Notes: generated by a model not told the origin, from the letters alone. Positions 1 through 12,607 are shown, counted from the first letter of the stretch. The stretch: 64,000 nucleotides of DNA from Strongylocentrotus purpuratus (GCF_000002235.5 NW_022145562.1:820001-884000), one strand, 5' to 3'. Numbers and translations are program-made.

Positions 1-280
1 GTACATAATGTTACATTTAATTATACTGAACGAATATTATAAATCAAAGAGTTATCTACAGACAGACAGACACACCACACACGCTCACATACTCAGACAC
101 ACATACAAACTGACATATCCCCTCCCCCCTTCATTCCAAAGCTCAACAAATCCCCCCTCCCTTCCGGAGCATTCACATCTACATATTTGTTGGAAATCAT
201 GTCTCTTCCTTTTCCTTAAGACCAAATTATATATTTAAAAAAATGTCTGAGTCTGAGAAAGAAGTATTTGAGAAGAAGTC

Positions 281-497
281 ATAATGCTCCCCATTTGATA
301 TCCTGAATGGACGATGGCAACACACGTGATCAAGGACGAAGTCTCTGATTGGATGACGGCGTTTATCCTTCCGTGGCATATTTTGAAAATAGGTAAGTCA
401 TGCACACGTTCATCACAACGTGGGAGGGTAAACGCTCCATCCCTTCTGATTCGATGGTCGTTTACTCAGAGCGAGCTGTGATTGGATAAAGTACAAA
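281..497 (-). promoter_or_regulatory. CCAAT/E-box block, copy A (inverted relative of the EF-hand gene upstream region)
   Basis: Read on the - strand, this ~215 bp block matches 58129-58342 at roughly 85% by eye, without large gaps. Shared landmarks in the same order are a CCAAT box (ATTGG at 481-485), a second CCAAT box (348-352) and a CACGTG E-box (323-328). Similarity stops before the third CCAAT and TATA box found in the other copy. I see no exon on the - strand between here and position 1. It could be a duplicated promoter of a paralogue lying off the left edge, or a dispersed repeat co-opted upstream of the gene at 59649. Confidence 0.55.
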
Positions 498-505
498 CCT
501 CCCAC

Positions 506-894
506 ACACAACACGAGGTAATGAACTTTTTTGATTGGCCAATTGTAACGGCATGGTGATTAAAGATTCAATTCAACATTTTTTAAAAAAATAAATAAAA
601 ACATTAAGCTTCGTGAAGCTTAATGGTGTCTCCATGTCAGGATGTTCAGTATAGAGTTAAAATTGATCATCTGGAGATTTTGTTCTCAAAAAAGAAAATC
701 GATTGCTGTAAGAAAAAGTGCCCTATACATTAATTTTATCAACCCGTTATGTGGACTAGTTTATTCTAATCTAGTCGATCGTCATCTATTACAGGTATAT
801 TTGTTTAGATTTAAGAAGGTTAATTATTTCATGTGGAAATGATTATAAACATTAAACTCCGTAGTTCTGTATTTTAACTCCGAAATGTCAACAG
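506..894. other. No gene seen
   Basis: AT-rich sequence with short ORFs only. The one local feature is a small palindrome, AAGCTTCGTGAAGCTT, at about 606-621. Confidence 0.5.
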
Positions 895-1110
895 TATCCG
901 TAGTAGTAGTAGTAGTGGTAGTGGTAGTAATAGTATTAGTAGTAGTAGCAGTAGAAATAGGTGTAGTAATAGTAGCAGCAGTAGTAGTAACAATAGCAGT
1001 AGTATTAATAGCAGAGTAGTAGTAATAAAAGTAGTAGCTATAGTATTACTAGTAATAATAGAAGTAGTAGCAGTAACAACAGCAGTATTTTTGCTAGTAA
1101 TATAACAAAA
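895..1110. repeat. Imperfect (GTA)n trinucleotide tract
   Basis: About 200 bp dominated by GTA/AGT triplets with interruptions (GTG, ATA, GCA). The long leucine-rich reading frame on the opposite strand is simply a translation of this tract, not a protein. Confidence 0.9.
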
Positions 1111-1184
1111 AAATAGTAATGCTAACATGTATACATTTGGGCAAATCCTTGATCCTTTGCGGGTGATGAGCATTATTATCTAGT

Positions 1185-1568
1185 TTAAAGATAAAGTTGA
1201 GTTCTGGTCATGCGATTGTACTGTGAAAGAAACAAGTGTGTAATGGATCAGAAAAAGTTGATCATGTAGCATGTAAGTATTGGTGTGTACTGAAAGTTTC
1301 TGGTGTCATCAAAATCATAATTTGGCCAGTCTTGGTAAGGTAACAAACACTGTACACAAAAAGATGTATATGGAACTTCATAAATGGTGTCGGGCCTACT
1401 TAACGTGATATCGTTATCTTCCTATGCTCCTTTCTCAGCCAGTATACATTTTCTACCAACATTGTTTGGCAAATGACATTTATTTGTAATGTTGACCATT
1501 CAGGGTAAGTTTGTTCGATTCTGCGAGAATTCCTTTTCTTTTTTGACCAGAACTCGAATTTACTTTAA
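1185..1568 (+). mobile_element. TTAA-flanked MITE, full-length copy
   Basis: Terminal inverted repeats TTGAGTTCTGGTCA (left) and its relaxed complement TGACCAGAACTCGAA (right) lie just inside TTAA on both sides (1185-1188 and 1565-1568). A TTAA target is typical of piggyBac and Kolobok elements. No coding capacity. Related copies are at 13822-14115, 14214-14480 and 59932-60215. Confidence 0.75.
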
Positions 1569-3300
1569 AGACAAAACAATAATGCACTTTGTAACCCCTA
1601 TAAGGAAAATTACACGAACCATTGGCGACCCTGAACTTACAAAAACATTGCTGTTGTGACTTCCTTTCTCACGGATAAAATAACCTGGGGACAGATTCAT
1701 GAAGTTCCGTTAAAAAAAACTTTAACAAAGAAAGAAGAAATAACGTCAAAACATAAGAAACGTTTCTGACAAGAACATCGAATATATAACTTTGGAAGAT
1801 GTTACAAAAAATAGAGCTCTGTTACTTTGTCAATACCTTTTGAAACCTTCTGTTTGACAAAAAATATAGTCCTATTATGTTTTTGTTAAATTGTAGTTTT
1901 GTTGATGAATTAAGGCAATACACAAATCTGCAGGGCGTCATTCTAAAAAGTAAATTGTAAAATGCAATATACAGTTTAAAAATTGGAATGCAGTTGTTTT
2001 CATAACTGTAGATTAAGAATTTTTCCCTCCATAATTCGGACCATTGCCCTTAAAATGATTTAACTATTCATTTTATCATCTTACTCTGTTCTCGATAAAT
2101 GACATTTTGACATTTTGCCAACAAACGAGAGGGAAACCCCCCCGAATGTACTGCTCAGCCCCGCTTTGCAGGCTACATCCTCTTCGCTATATAGTCTTAA
2201 TTTTAGATCCACGAATTCCCCAAGTAACTCCCAGGTACTACATTATCAAACCGAACGTCTCACAATGAGGCAAATTAGGTTGAAGAGGGATTTAACCAAT
2301 TTTTTCTTTTTTTGCTTAATTGTTTTTATTGAATACCAGCCAAGATCATCATCACAAAGGTACCGAAAGGTAGGCGCCCACAAGATCTCCCTTTTCGTCA
2401 TTAAAGGTAGTAGTTCTCATTTGCACACCTTCTCCAATTTCGATGCCAATTCCATTGGCAGAAGCTCTTCGGTTTGGGCTAGTATTCAATTAACACAATT
2501 AAGAAAAAGATCTATAAGTAATATGAAGGAAAATGATTGATGATATTTTATCTAGATTTACGACCCAGCCAAGGACATGTATCATGTTTTGACGGCGGCT
2601 TGGGTGGGTCAGTGATGAGGATGATGAGTAGAAGGAGCGTTAATCCTTACCAGAGAACTTGTGGACGAAAGTAAAGAGTAGAGGAAGAACATTTTATGGT
2701 AGTGTGATCGGCGGATCGAGAGATAGAGAGAGAGAGAATGTTGTAACACAACACCCAAAAGCAGTTTGCTATACTACGCGGCTGTAATAGAATAATCTCT
2801 TCGTTAGGACTAATATTGCATAAATCATGCATATGGCACATGTCATGAAAATTTCATTGTCATTAATCATGTCTTTCATGAGATATGAAGCGAACAATAT
2901 CTATACAGAAAGAAGAATAAAAAAAAGAAAAAAGAAAGAAAGATAGAATCTGACGAAATCGTAGCGTGGCAGAACTAAGCCGTCGCGGAGACGCATTGGG
3001 TGATCTATCGCTTTAATCGAAACATAACACAAGCAGAAAGTCAACGGGAGATTTGGTCTTTAACCAACAAAAAAAAATCCCACATTCCTTTTATATTCCA
3101 CGCATATAAACACATTCAGTCCCCCATGATGCTCGCACGGACATGGGTGCGATCAACCAGAAGTTTACCAATGACGTCAAGTTCACGCATACCAAATACC
3201 ATTTATAAATGACTATCCATAAAGGAAATATAACACAAACTGAATAGGAGATAGCACGTATACGTTTTCCTTTATGTTTTTTCCTTGACATAAATTCAAA
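1569..3300. other. No supported gene
   Basis: Contains a 141-codon frame at 2115-2540 (+) with no recognisable domain, poor composition for a protein and no convincing splice signals. There is also a GA-rich stretch near 2900-2945. I see no repeat homologous to other parts of the window. Confidence 0.4.
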
Positions 3301-3576
3301 ACATTTACATTACATACATTGTACAATTCATGAAAACAAAAATGATATCAGTTGTATCATAAAACAAATAACCCCATCCAACCAAACACACTACTACTAC
3401 TACTACTACTACTACCCCCTCCCCATAATGCGACACACACTCCGCCCGACCACACACTGTTCCTAGCCCCCTCAGAATACCCCAAATTGGAGCGACAGAC
3501 AAAACCGAAACAATCTATTTAAAACATTTAAAACAAAATCATTTAAACGAGGCTACAATAGTCCAGTGTAAAAAGT

Positions 3577-3907
3577 TCATGAAAACTTTACTTGTTCCAA
3601 CTTCTGTAAATGTAAGGCCAATTTACCTGCCCTCCCTGCAATATTCTTTTCTTCTTCCCTAAATTCTAACAGTTCTTTTTTAAACTCCCCCAAAGACAAT
3701 ATTACGGACTTTCCCCTGCATCTATATATCCAATATTTCAATGTAAAAATAATTGTATTAAACATTTTTATTCGTGGGGAGTTACCAGACAACCCTAAAT
3801 GAATATTTATCCAGTCGATAGACCTTAATTCCCTTAGCTCAAAATTAGCTATTACATTTTGCCATAATATTTGAACATGTACACACTCCCAGAACAAGTG
3901 TAAATAT
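3577..3907 (-). mobile_element. LINE (Tx1/L1-like), C-terminal piece 3' of an insertion
   Basis: On the - strand this encodes the C-terminal part of a non-LTR retrotransposon ORF2. It starts at the HLFWEC motif (residues YLHLFWECVHVQ) that follows the CxxC cysteine motif of L1/Tx1-type proteins. The preceding residues (KRKIETY) are at about 5813-5840, on the far side of a 1.9 kb insertion. Reading across the target site gives KIETY then LHLFWEC without loss, so the two pieces are one LINE. About 300 bp of 3' sequence with no recognisable tail follows down to 3300. Confidence 0.85.
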
Positions 3908-3934
3908 TGTGGCGTAACCAGGCTCTGCCGGGGT

Positions 3935-4987
3935 GCGAATTTTTTTTTCCCAAACAGGTTTACCTATGAGAGTAAAATCCTGCCTCCTGATTGGTTCAGA
4001 GGTATACGCATCATGAATATTCATGACTGAGCTGAAAGATACTAGTAGTATTACGCATGCTCATCGAAATCCAAGTTTGAGTTCGTTGATGCAGCGCAGC
4101 TATAGTACGTAGGCTATACACTGCATGCATGGATATGCATGCGCAGTGATTGGCTCTAAGTTATAACTTTTACATGAGCTATTACTATTAGTATTATGGC
4201 GGAGTCTACAAGTAGGCCTACAACTCTCTGCAATTTTGGTATGCATATCAATAATAAAAGCTTGTCTTTGACATGTGTAGAGCCTGTATATATTACTTTA
4301 TGTCCTTTGTTTTCTTTGGCCAGGTTCATCTGTCACAAAGGAACCAGAACCACTGATATGTTTGTTTGTTTTGTTTTATTTCCACTTTTTCATATCAATA
4401 CAAAGAAACATACAAATAAATATAATGAATAACATGTAAGTTTGACAAAATTTGTTTCTAGTTAAAATAAAAGTTTCATACAAAAGGAAAAAGCAGGAGA
4501 CCACATGTCGTAAGCGTAAATGCTTGAACATGACCGTGGCATCTGCTGAGTTAACAAAATAAAAGAACAACCCATGCAACTGCATTGTATTCAATGTTAA
4601 ATAAGATATAAGTGAAGTGATTAAAAGTGAGCATGGCTGAATTAATTTTGAGTGAAAATAACAAAACAAATTTAGTGAAATATTTCGTGTTGAGAAGTGC
4701 ATTTGTGCAAGGTGCAAAAATTAGCTTGGTGGAACAAAAAAGAGACTAATACCGTGATATTAATTGTGTGTTGGTTTCAGTTACGGGTGATAATATTAAA
4801 TGTTTGTCAAGATATCATGCTCAGAGCAACACAGTGGCTTTGACCCACATCCAACCATCTCATGTCGGACCATCCTGATAAGATAATTCATACCCCTTGT
4901 GTGTGTCTATTGTGTATTCTTGACAGCTAGTGTGTGCATTTGTTGCTTATGTGTTTGTAAATACATGAGGGTGGGTGGGTGTGTGTT

Positions 4988-5053
<66 letters not shown>

Positions 5054-5441
5054 AAGATAGTGTTTGTATGTATAGCCTATGTGTGAAATTGGAATATTAG
5101 TGTGTGTACTGTAAGTGAACTCTTTGAGAAAAAAAATCCGCAGTGTAAAACTATATAAACCAAGCACCAGAATAACCAGAAATGTTCACAAACAAACAGA
5201 CCCCCCCCCTTCCCCCAATAAAAATCCCCTCGCACCACAGCTAGCTCACATACATTTTGTACACCTAAATGGCCAGCAAAACTGAAGTCCACGCGCATGC
5301 GTAATACATATACTGGTACTGCAGCTCAGCCACAGTGCTGTGAACTCAGCTCGTGATAAACATGACGCGTATACCTCTGAACCAATCGGGAGGCAGGATT
5401 TTACTCTCATAGGTAAACCTGTTTGGGAAAAAAAAATTCGC
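3935..5441. mobile_element. Non-autonomous Mutator-like TIR element (1.5 kb)
   Basis: Terminal inverted repeats of about 80 bp (3935-~4015 and ~5360-5441), starting GCGAATTTTTTTTTCCCAAA and nearly identical between ends. A 9 bp direct repeat TGCCGGGGT flanks it (3926-3934 and 5442-5450). Long TIRs with a 9 bp target duplication are the hallmark of Mutator-like elements. The interior holds a (GA)n tract and no transposase. The near-identity of the TIRs suggests a fairly recent insertion. Confidence 0.8.
4991..5058. repeat. (GA)n microsatellite
   Basis: About 65 bp of AG dinucleotides with single-base interruptions, inside the Mutator-like element. Confidence 0.95.
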
Positions 5442-5812
5442 TGCCGGGGTAGCGTTCTGCCTTGCAGTCTCTCAAAACCCGGTTCATGCTCTCGACAATC
5501 ATTCATCAACTATATCTCTCAGTGGGCTCTCACAAAAGCATATTGTGTAAGAAATAACGTGGACTAGCTCTCATTCACTTACTCCCGCAATCACTGAATG
5601 TCTGACAGGACTAAAGAAACAACACTTGCACAGTATCTGCAGTTCAAGTAACTTTACTCGTTCCTGGTAACGGACCTGTCGCAACGACAGCCCGACGCTG
5701 ACTGACGGACACGACAGCTCAACGCCGAATCACTGACATCTCACGATGTACACATATAACTGTAACGCCCTCTACGTCTTACTAAATAACTGGACTAGTT
5801 ATGCTACAATAT

Positions 5813-7480
5813 GTTTCTATCTTTCGCTTACAAAATGAGCACAAGTTATCTACAACAAAGCCGAATTTGAATAAATGTTCTCTAGTATATATTGCTCCAT
5901 GAAGCAGTTTATACTGAATTTCTCTTAGTCTGTTAACAAGAGTGAATTTCCTAGGCATACTAAATATCTCCCTACATACCTTATTTGAAAAATCTGAAAA
6001 TTCCCGTCCATCATGAATCTTCAAGACAAATAAATTTTGTAACTTCTCTATAAAATAGTCATAAACCTTCCTCGATAATACATCTCTGAGGAGCTTCACA
6101 GTACTGTTAAACTGCATTAAAATATCATACTCTTTTACATCCACTAAACTCCAGTTATCCTTTTTTCCGCTTCTCAAAATAGCTTCCCCAATATTCCATA
6201 CATCAACAATTTTGTTTCCTTTTAACCCCAAATTTTGAAAATGAGATATTGCCCGCATGCCATTTTCAGCAAAAATATCTTGAATTAAAATTATATTGCG
6301 TGTAAACAATTCCTCATCAAAAATCATTTTCTTTTTCAATCAGAAATCTTTATTATTAAAAATAATTGCATTATTCTTTTCTTCAAAATTCCTACAACCT
6401 TCTAACTCTTCCCATGCTTTGATCATTTCTTAATAGAACTTAGGTACTTTGAAACTTAATAACTTGGAATCATAGTTACACAAAAAAATAAATCTACCCC
6501 CTACCATCTTGAAGCAGAAATCAAAGTATAACTTCCATCTCATAGATTTTTCTCCGTACAATAGTCTTTTCACCCACATTACCCGTTGAGTTTTTACAAA
6601 CGAGTCAAATTAGTCATTCGTAACCTTCCTTCATCATAACCTTGATACAATATTAATCTCTTAATTCGATCTTTCCCATTCCATATAAATTCAAAACATA
6701 TTTTCTGTATTTCCGATATGACCCACTTTGGAACCACTAGTGAAGCAAAAACGTAATTAAATTTACATAATGCATATGTTTTTAATAAATTAATTTTTCC
6801 AAACACCGTAAGGTCCCTCTGTTTCCACCATCCGAGAAGTCTTTTTATCTTGCTTAAAATCTCCTTATAATTCAATTCCTCTCTTATTCTGACGTCTAAC
6901 GCAAAATACACTCCCAAAATCTTAATTTCTTTAACCACATTCCCGAAGGGAAGTTTTTCTGATTTGTCTTTGTTTATCCCCAATTTCATAATTCTATTAG
7001 TTTTGTCCGCATTAACCCGTAAACCACTTTTTTCTTAAATAACGTATAAATCTCCTTTACTCTTTCTACGGATTCTTTATTTCTAACAAATATTGTCATG
7101 TCATCTGCATTATAAAACTTGTTTGACTTCAATTCCTCCAATATTAACGCCTTTGATAGCCTCATAATTCCTCACTACTGTTGCCAATATTTTAATAGCG
7201 AGAATAAATAAATAGGGCGAGAGTGGACCTCCTCGCCTTACCCGTTGATTAATATCAAAATAACCAGTAGCAAAACCCCCATTCATAACACAGCTACTTA
7301 TATTACTGTAAATAGTTTTTACCCACGAACAAAATGAGGGACCGAACCCAAACCTTTTTACACGTCTGTAGAAACCCAATCACACACACACACACACACA
7401 CACACCAAAACTTTACCTCGCTGCAGTTCTCTTTCTGAAAGCTATTACTTATCTTGGAAACCTCCTTACTTCCTTGCTTT
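5813..7480 (-). mobile_element. LINE (Tx1/L1-like) reverse transcriptase, 5'-truncated, decayed
   Basis: The - strand carries ORF2 segments in order. At 7110-7379 is RT palm sequence ending RRGGPLSPYLFILAIKILA. Around 7100-7130 the catalytic motif reads YNADDMTIF in place of the usual YADD. At 6594-6989 is ...EIKILGVYFALDVR... then WWKQRDLTVFGKINLLKT and FIWNGK. At 5813-6339 is the connector and C-terminal region with the CSFCKRK cysteine motif. The motif set matches the L1/Tx1 clade. The frame is broken between 6340 and 6594 and again near 7000-7110, so the element is inactive. The start is lost near a (CA)n tract at 7379. The 3' remainder is at 3577-3907. Confidence 0.88.
7379..7404. repeat. 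(CA)n microsatellite
   Basis: Uninterrupted CA repeat at the 5' boundary of the LINE remnant. Confidence 0.95.
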
Positions 7481-9515
7481 ATTTCCAAGCGTAATCACTC
7501 TTCATGAATCTCATATTAATTAATCGGCTACTAATAACTTAATCAACGAATTTCTACAATATTGAGATATCATTCTATCTACCGTAGCTCATAAATTAGC
7601 GTCTCAATTAAAAATTATATAGACATGATACAATAATGTCAGCATAACCATCCCAATACTATATTGCCTACTGAGCTTCCTACAATTTACGCTCCGAGAC
7701 TGAAAATCAATTGTGCACATAGACCCTTAGAATGATTCTACTCTCAGCATCCACTAATCCAGAAATTAACAAGTCATTTATTGTATAAAATATTCAAATG
7801 AATACTGAATAAACTCATAATAGGGTGATCACACTGCCTGTGCAAACAGTCTGCCCCTCGAACACACACACACACACACACACGCACACACACAACAGCA
7901 GTCAGTTGGTAGAAATAGCCATTTTTGTAAATGTATTTAAAAAAAACAAAACAATATTTTTAATTTTTTATTTCACAAATATTTCAAGCATACCTTTAAC
8001 TACAATTCTGTGTAGGTTGAATGCTATAGGCATGTGGGAAATATGTCAATTATTTAATTAGAATATTGTCTTTTCAGCCATGTGTGACATGGCCCGCTGA
8101 TCGCCCATTGACTCGAGCTGCTATTCTGCGTGGTGAAAATGCACCTCAATGTATAACAACTCCCCTACAAAAATGCAATATCCTCATGTGTTTCACTCAT
8201 TAAATCAATTTGTTATTTACACTCAAGGTAGCCACAACTGTATTGGGGTCACCAAAGATTTTGCTACTCTAAAATTCAGTCCCTTTAGAATGTTATGGCC
8301 TGTTGAATGGTTTCTCGGAAAATCGTCATAAATCCTTAAATCTGACATTTTTTAAATAGGCAAATATACTGTGATGTAGTTGAAAGTCTACCAATTCTTA
8401 TCATATGATCGGTTTTTCTGAATTATTTGTGAATCACATGAGGAATTAGCTGTGACGGTGATCCAAGGAATTTCCATCGCCATATTTTATTGGCATTGCA
8501 AAAATATTTGGAATTTAAGGTTAATATTTAGTGTAAATATGATCTATGAATATATGATTTAAAAAATGCCCCCAAACTGAACAGTTTGACTTTCCTAATT
8601 TGCATAATGAGTGCGAGAATATATAATCATCTAAAATGACCTAATTTGCACATTTGATGAATATTCATGATTTTTTTAATTTCAAATGAAATATATTTCC
8701 ATACCTGTCTGATATACATAGGTTTCACTAATGAATCATGTTCGGTTTTTATTTGATTACATATGCCCATATTAATTAGGCGGACTTAGTTATTTTCACG
8801 ACTTTTTCATATCTGCAGATTGGCAAAAATGGCAAAAATGACTTATTTTGTTGGCTCCTGTTTTCAAAACGGTAAAAGATATATGAATTTTCTTTTTTGT
8901 ATTTTTTACCACAAAGATGATATTTTAGTGTCTAATAATTTAATTTATTATTTGTGTCTAAGAAAGTGATGAATTAAGTTGTCAACTTTGTCAAATTATG
9001 CCATTTTTGCCAATTTGACCATTTCTGGCAGGTTTTTCGTTAATTTTGCGATATCAAAAAAATGGTATAAATCACAACGCATTGACCGATTTCAATTCTG
9101 TTTTTTGTTTTGTGAAGCTTTCATAAAGCTTGATCATTTGCAACCATCAAATAACATGTGTTTGTTGTAATCATTTTTGGTGTGCTATACCTACTCATAA
9201 CACTTCCTAAACTATTAATGTATTTTCCAATAGTCCTCTGTATTACTTTGATCCAATACTTCCTTTTTCGGCGAGATTACATCTTTACAACTTATATTAT
9301 AAATTCCTTACAATATTCACATAACTATATAGCAAGTAGTCTTATTCTGCACTAATTATATAGCACTAGTAAACTTACAAACAGTTATGATTTCTTTTAT
9401 TAATGTAATGCTTCCTGGGAGAAATTTCAATAGTTTAAACATATTTGTGGCTTACACCCAGTAAATAAGATTGATTGATCGATCTGTAATTGAATAACGA
9501 GTCAGACGAAATCTT
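7481..9515. other. No gene seen; one (CA)n tract
   Basis: AT-rich. A (CA)n tract lies at 7862-7892. A short inverted pair of GGCAAAAATGGC-type sequence at about 8820 and 9000 could be the ends of a degraded MITE. No frame longer than about 78 codons and no recognisable protein. Confidence 0.5.
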
Positions 9516-9517
9516 GG

Positions 9518-9588
9518 AACCAGCGGGATTTGAACCTGCCATCTACTGCTTGCCGGGCAGCGACTCTACCACCAAGCCATCACTGGTC
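9518..9588 (-). tRNA. tRNA-like sequence (pseudogene or SINE head)
   Basis: On the - strand the 71 nt segment has a 7 bp acceptor stem (GACCAGT with GCTGGTT, wobble pairs included), an A-box-like TGGCTTGGTGGTAGAG, a 5 bp anticodon stem, and a B-box GGTTCAAATCC. The anticodon loop reads CCGGCAA, giving a nominal GGC, but U33 is replaced by C. One T-stem pair is also mismatched. These faults argue for a tRNA pseudogene or the head of a tRNA-derived SINE rather than a working tRNA. Confidence 0.6.
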
Positions 9589-9719
9589 CATGGCACAGTC
9601 ACGATGAACTAGAAACAAATACCCAAGCTCTCCTGATTCATTCTGACCTATTAATATTCATTAGGAGATCATTTGCACTGGTGTGACGAAATACTGTATT
9701 TGAACAAAATATAAACACT

Positions 9720-10440
9720 GTTGCTCATATAGTTGGAATATTTCTGTTTTACCCCAATTTATGGAATTATTTTGACAATGATTTATTCCTAATAGATCTT
9801 AATAACAGTATACATATTCAGATTTTATTGAATAATAATTTCCCAATGTGTGTTTTGCGTGATTGCTAAAGCATGTGTATGCTACTATGCTTATCAACTA
9901 GGGGACGTACGCTCTTAAGTCATAAATGACAGTAATGAGGATTAATGCCCACAAAAGGGCACTAATATAGCACATCGACACGGTTTTGATCTTGGAGCCT
10001 CACAGTTACAAGGCCATTGCTTTGTCACTGAACCATGACTGTACGCATTTGGGGCTAGGGTAGGGGGCAGTTACCATAAATAAAATAAAAAACAGAAAAT
10101 GCAATAAATTTTCAATAATTTATTGCATTTTACCCCAGTCCCCAACATAAAGAAATCCTCTGGACGGCCATGCATTATGGCTCAAGGCATGGTCACACAG
10201 ATAATTTTGTAATGTAAGGAACCGGGGTAAAATGCAATAAATTATTGAAAATTTATTGCATTTTCTTTGTTTTTTTTATTCATGGTAGCTGCCCCCTACC
10301 CTAACCCCCGCTGCGTACAGTCATGGTTCAATGTCAAAGCAATGGCTTCGATATTGTGAGGCTCCAGGATCAAAACCGTGTCGATGTGCTATATTAGTGT
10401 CCTAATATGCCCGAAAAATATTCCAACTTTATGAGCGACA
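9720..10440. repeat. Foldback built from two inverted SINE-like units
   Basis: Arms at 9957-~10140 and ~10222-10402 are inverted copies separated by about 85 bp. Each arm contains a tRNA-like A-box (TGGTTCAGTGACAAAGC on the outward strand), a degenerate B-box and an inner hairpin of AAAATGCAATAAATT type. An outer pair matching TTGGAATATTT (9731 and its complement near 10420) extends the inverted symmetry. Transcription would give a long hairpin RNA. Confidence 0.75.
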
Positions 10441-10849
10441 ATGTATTTAGTGAATGACTTGCCATTTTTATTTCGATGTCAAAATGCCTTTCATTCAATT
10501 CAGGTTCTGATCCTTCTTAAACTCATTTTTAAACGGTGTTGTATTTTAAAGCCCAAAATACTTTTTGTGTTAGTCTTGATATTCATTGTACATATGTTAA
10601 AAAGATGATATCAAACTCGTATTTTACTATATTAAAGTGTTTTATTGACTCCGTTTGTTTAAATGCTTGACATCCCAATTTTTTTTTTTTTTTTAATGGA
10701 AAACAAAAAATGGGGAAAAAGTAAAATTAAAGAAAGACAAAACAAAAATATTACTAAAAAACGAAGATGAAGAAGAAAAAAAAAAATTCGCCCCCAACTC
10801 CAGAAGAGCAATCGAGGACAACCAAATGATTTTTTATTTTAGTCTAAAG

Positions 10850-11060
10850 AAATGTATGGGAGAACCATGGTAACGAAATGTACGGGAGAACCATGGTAAC
10901 GAAAGGTACGGGAGAACCATGGTAACCGTGGTACGGGAGAACCGAGAACCGTTGTACCGAGAACCATGGTACATGTATATGTGGTAACGAAATCATGGTA
11001 ACCGTGGTGCCGATAATCATGTTTTTCATGGTTCTGATTGTGGTTTGTAATTTCAAAAAA
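10850..11060. repeat. CCATGGTAACG minisatellite
   Basis: Three near-exact ~24 bp units of GTACGGGAGAACCATGG plus TAACGAAA at the left, then progressively scrambled versions of GTAACCGTGG and ACCATGG to the right. No coding potential. Confidence 0.8.
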
Positions 11061-11239
11061 GGACCCTGGAAAACATGGTACTGAGAACCATGCTAAAACC
11101 TAACAATGGTACAGAAAAGAATTCGTCTTTGGATTACAAATTGATTCATTGTTTATATAAGAGTATACTGATTCACGGTATATACGAGTATTGAGCACTG
11201 TGGTAACCTTGCATATTTGTAGAAAAAGGGGACTAGCTT

Positions 11240-11400
11240 GAATAGGTCAATGTCCTATTCCGGTCTCTCACATTCCTACTCTACCCATTATTTATTTTGT
11301 AATTTTACCCTTGTTGTTGTATTTGTTAATGTATTTTAATGTTATATTGCTATAGATTTTTTATTAGCTGTGAAATAACCTGAATTGAACTGAAGTAAAG
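11240..11400 (+). mobile_element. Possible LINE 3' tail
   Basis: The stretch ends in TGAATTGAACTGAA-type short repeats after T-rich sequence. It resembles the 3' end at 47610-47750, which also ends in repeated TTGAATTGAA. No coding part is attached. Confidence 0.3.
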
Positions 11401-12576
11401 TCTCATCTACAACATAATCAAATATGGGAGACATCATAGCAGGGATAGACGAGATATTTTCAAAACAACACAGGCAAATATTTCCAAATCAAATCCAATC
11501 CAATTGTTTTCCATGTGTCACTGTGTTGACGTTAAAGCTTTCAAACAGCAAGCGTGATACATCGCATCTTCAATTCATACCCTATCAGAACAGGGTGTTT
11601 CCATTTACAGTACCACTTCTTTCTGACCTACCTGACACACTTTAATCTGACACACTTTTTTCCTATTCATTTTCTACACAGAGGCATTTTCAAGAGCCAT
11701 GATCTGTGATTGGCTTTTTTGCTAGTAAATATTCATGATTATGCAAATTATTAAGATCGCGCACACAGTTCATATCCTTTGTTTTGGTCTTGCGAAAAAT
11801 ACGATCAAATTTTCAAAAAGTTCCTGAAAATGACACTTTGAGCGAGAAAATTTTATAATGAGTCAGCTTTGTAATTTCTGAGGTATGCATGTTGATTTGG
11901 TAATATTGAAATGTTATGAAACTGACGTATATTTGTTCTCAGGACCATGTTTTGAGGGGGTAACGGGGTTGATTTTTCCCCCAATGAAGGTGATCGTAGC
12001 CATTATGTTACTGCACGACTGCTAGCCACGGCTGTCGGGCCGCAGCCGCTCCGCGCCCCGGTCAGCTGATCGACCTGCTGGGGCCTAATCATGCAACATG
12101 TGTCTGCATAGCCATAGTTTTAGGACTTGTTTAATTGTAGCATCAGAATTAGAAGTTCAGCCGTAGGTCTAGGCATACATAAGAAGAAGTTGTACAGTGT
12201 TTCTGCACATGGTAATGTAGGCCTAGGGCTACGGCTGAACTTCTAATTCTGATGCTACAAACAAGTCCTATGCTAGCCTTTTGACAAGGCCTCGTGACTC
12301 TAAGCGGCTGAGATGAGTCTAGATACCCGGAGTGAACGCGCGACCGAGTGACGGAACGTCACGAGGCCTTTTGAAAAGTGGGTTTCACTGCTGCGCATGA
12401 ATTATTCATAGATACATATTAACATGCCAATACGCCTACTTTGGATTTATTGACCAATCAGAACGGCGATCTCCCAGTTGGCTTCGTTCTTGATTCGTTC
12501 CATGTAGAGGTCAGTGGTCTTAGCACGTACGTAATAGTTCATAGCATATGTAGGTCCATGTTCGCACTACGTAGAG

Positions 12577-12580
<4 letters not shown>

Positions 12581-12607
<27 letters not shown>
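12581..12607. repeat. (GT)n microsatellite
   Basis: Uninterrupted GT repeat within the hAT-like element. Confidence 0.95.

Larger units (their letters stand above)
3908..5808. mobile_element. Solo-LTR-like element, itself interrupted
   Basis: Termini are TGTGGCGTAAC and, at the other end, GTTATGCTACA, i.e. the TG...CA form of LTRs with a short inverted repeat. ATAT is duplicated on both sides (3904-3907, 5809-5812). Without the 1.5 kb insertion inside it, the element would be about 390 bp, a normal size for a solo LTR of a Gypsy-like or related family. No internal retroviral genes are present, so this is a remnant. It is younger than the LINE it entered and older than the element within it. 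Confidence 0.6.

Noticed and set aside
874-1173. 99-codon leucine-rich frame on the - strand
   Set aside because: Translation of the (GTA)n microsatellite.
2115-2540. 141-codon frame, and an opposite-strand segment reading RASANGIGIEIGEGVQ
   Set aside because: No recognisable domain, no good splice sites on either strand, and AT-driven composition. Left unannotated.
7379-7893. CRISPR-like or regularly spaced repeats
   Set aside because: Only (CA)n microsatellites. Nothing in the window has the repeat-spacer regularity of a CRISPR array, and the sequence is eukaryotic.
9518-9588. Functional tRNA gene
   Set aside because: C instead of U at position 33, a T-stem mismatch and an atypical position 8 argue for a pseudogene or SINE head. 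It is listed as tRNA-like only.
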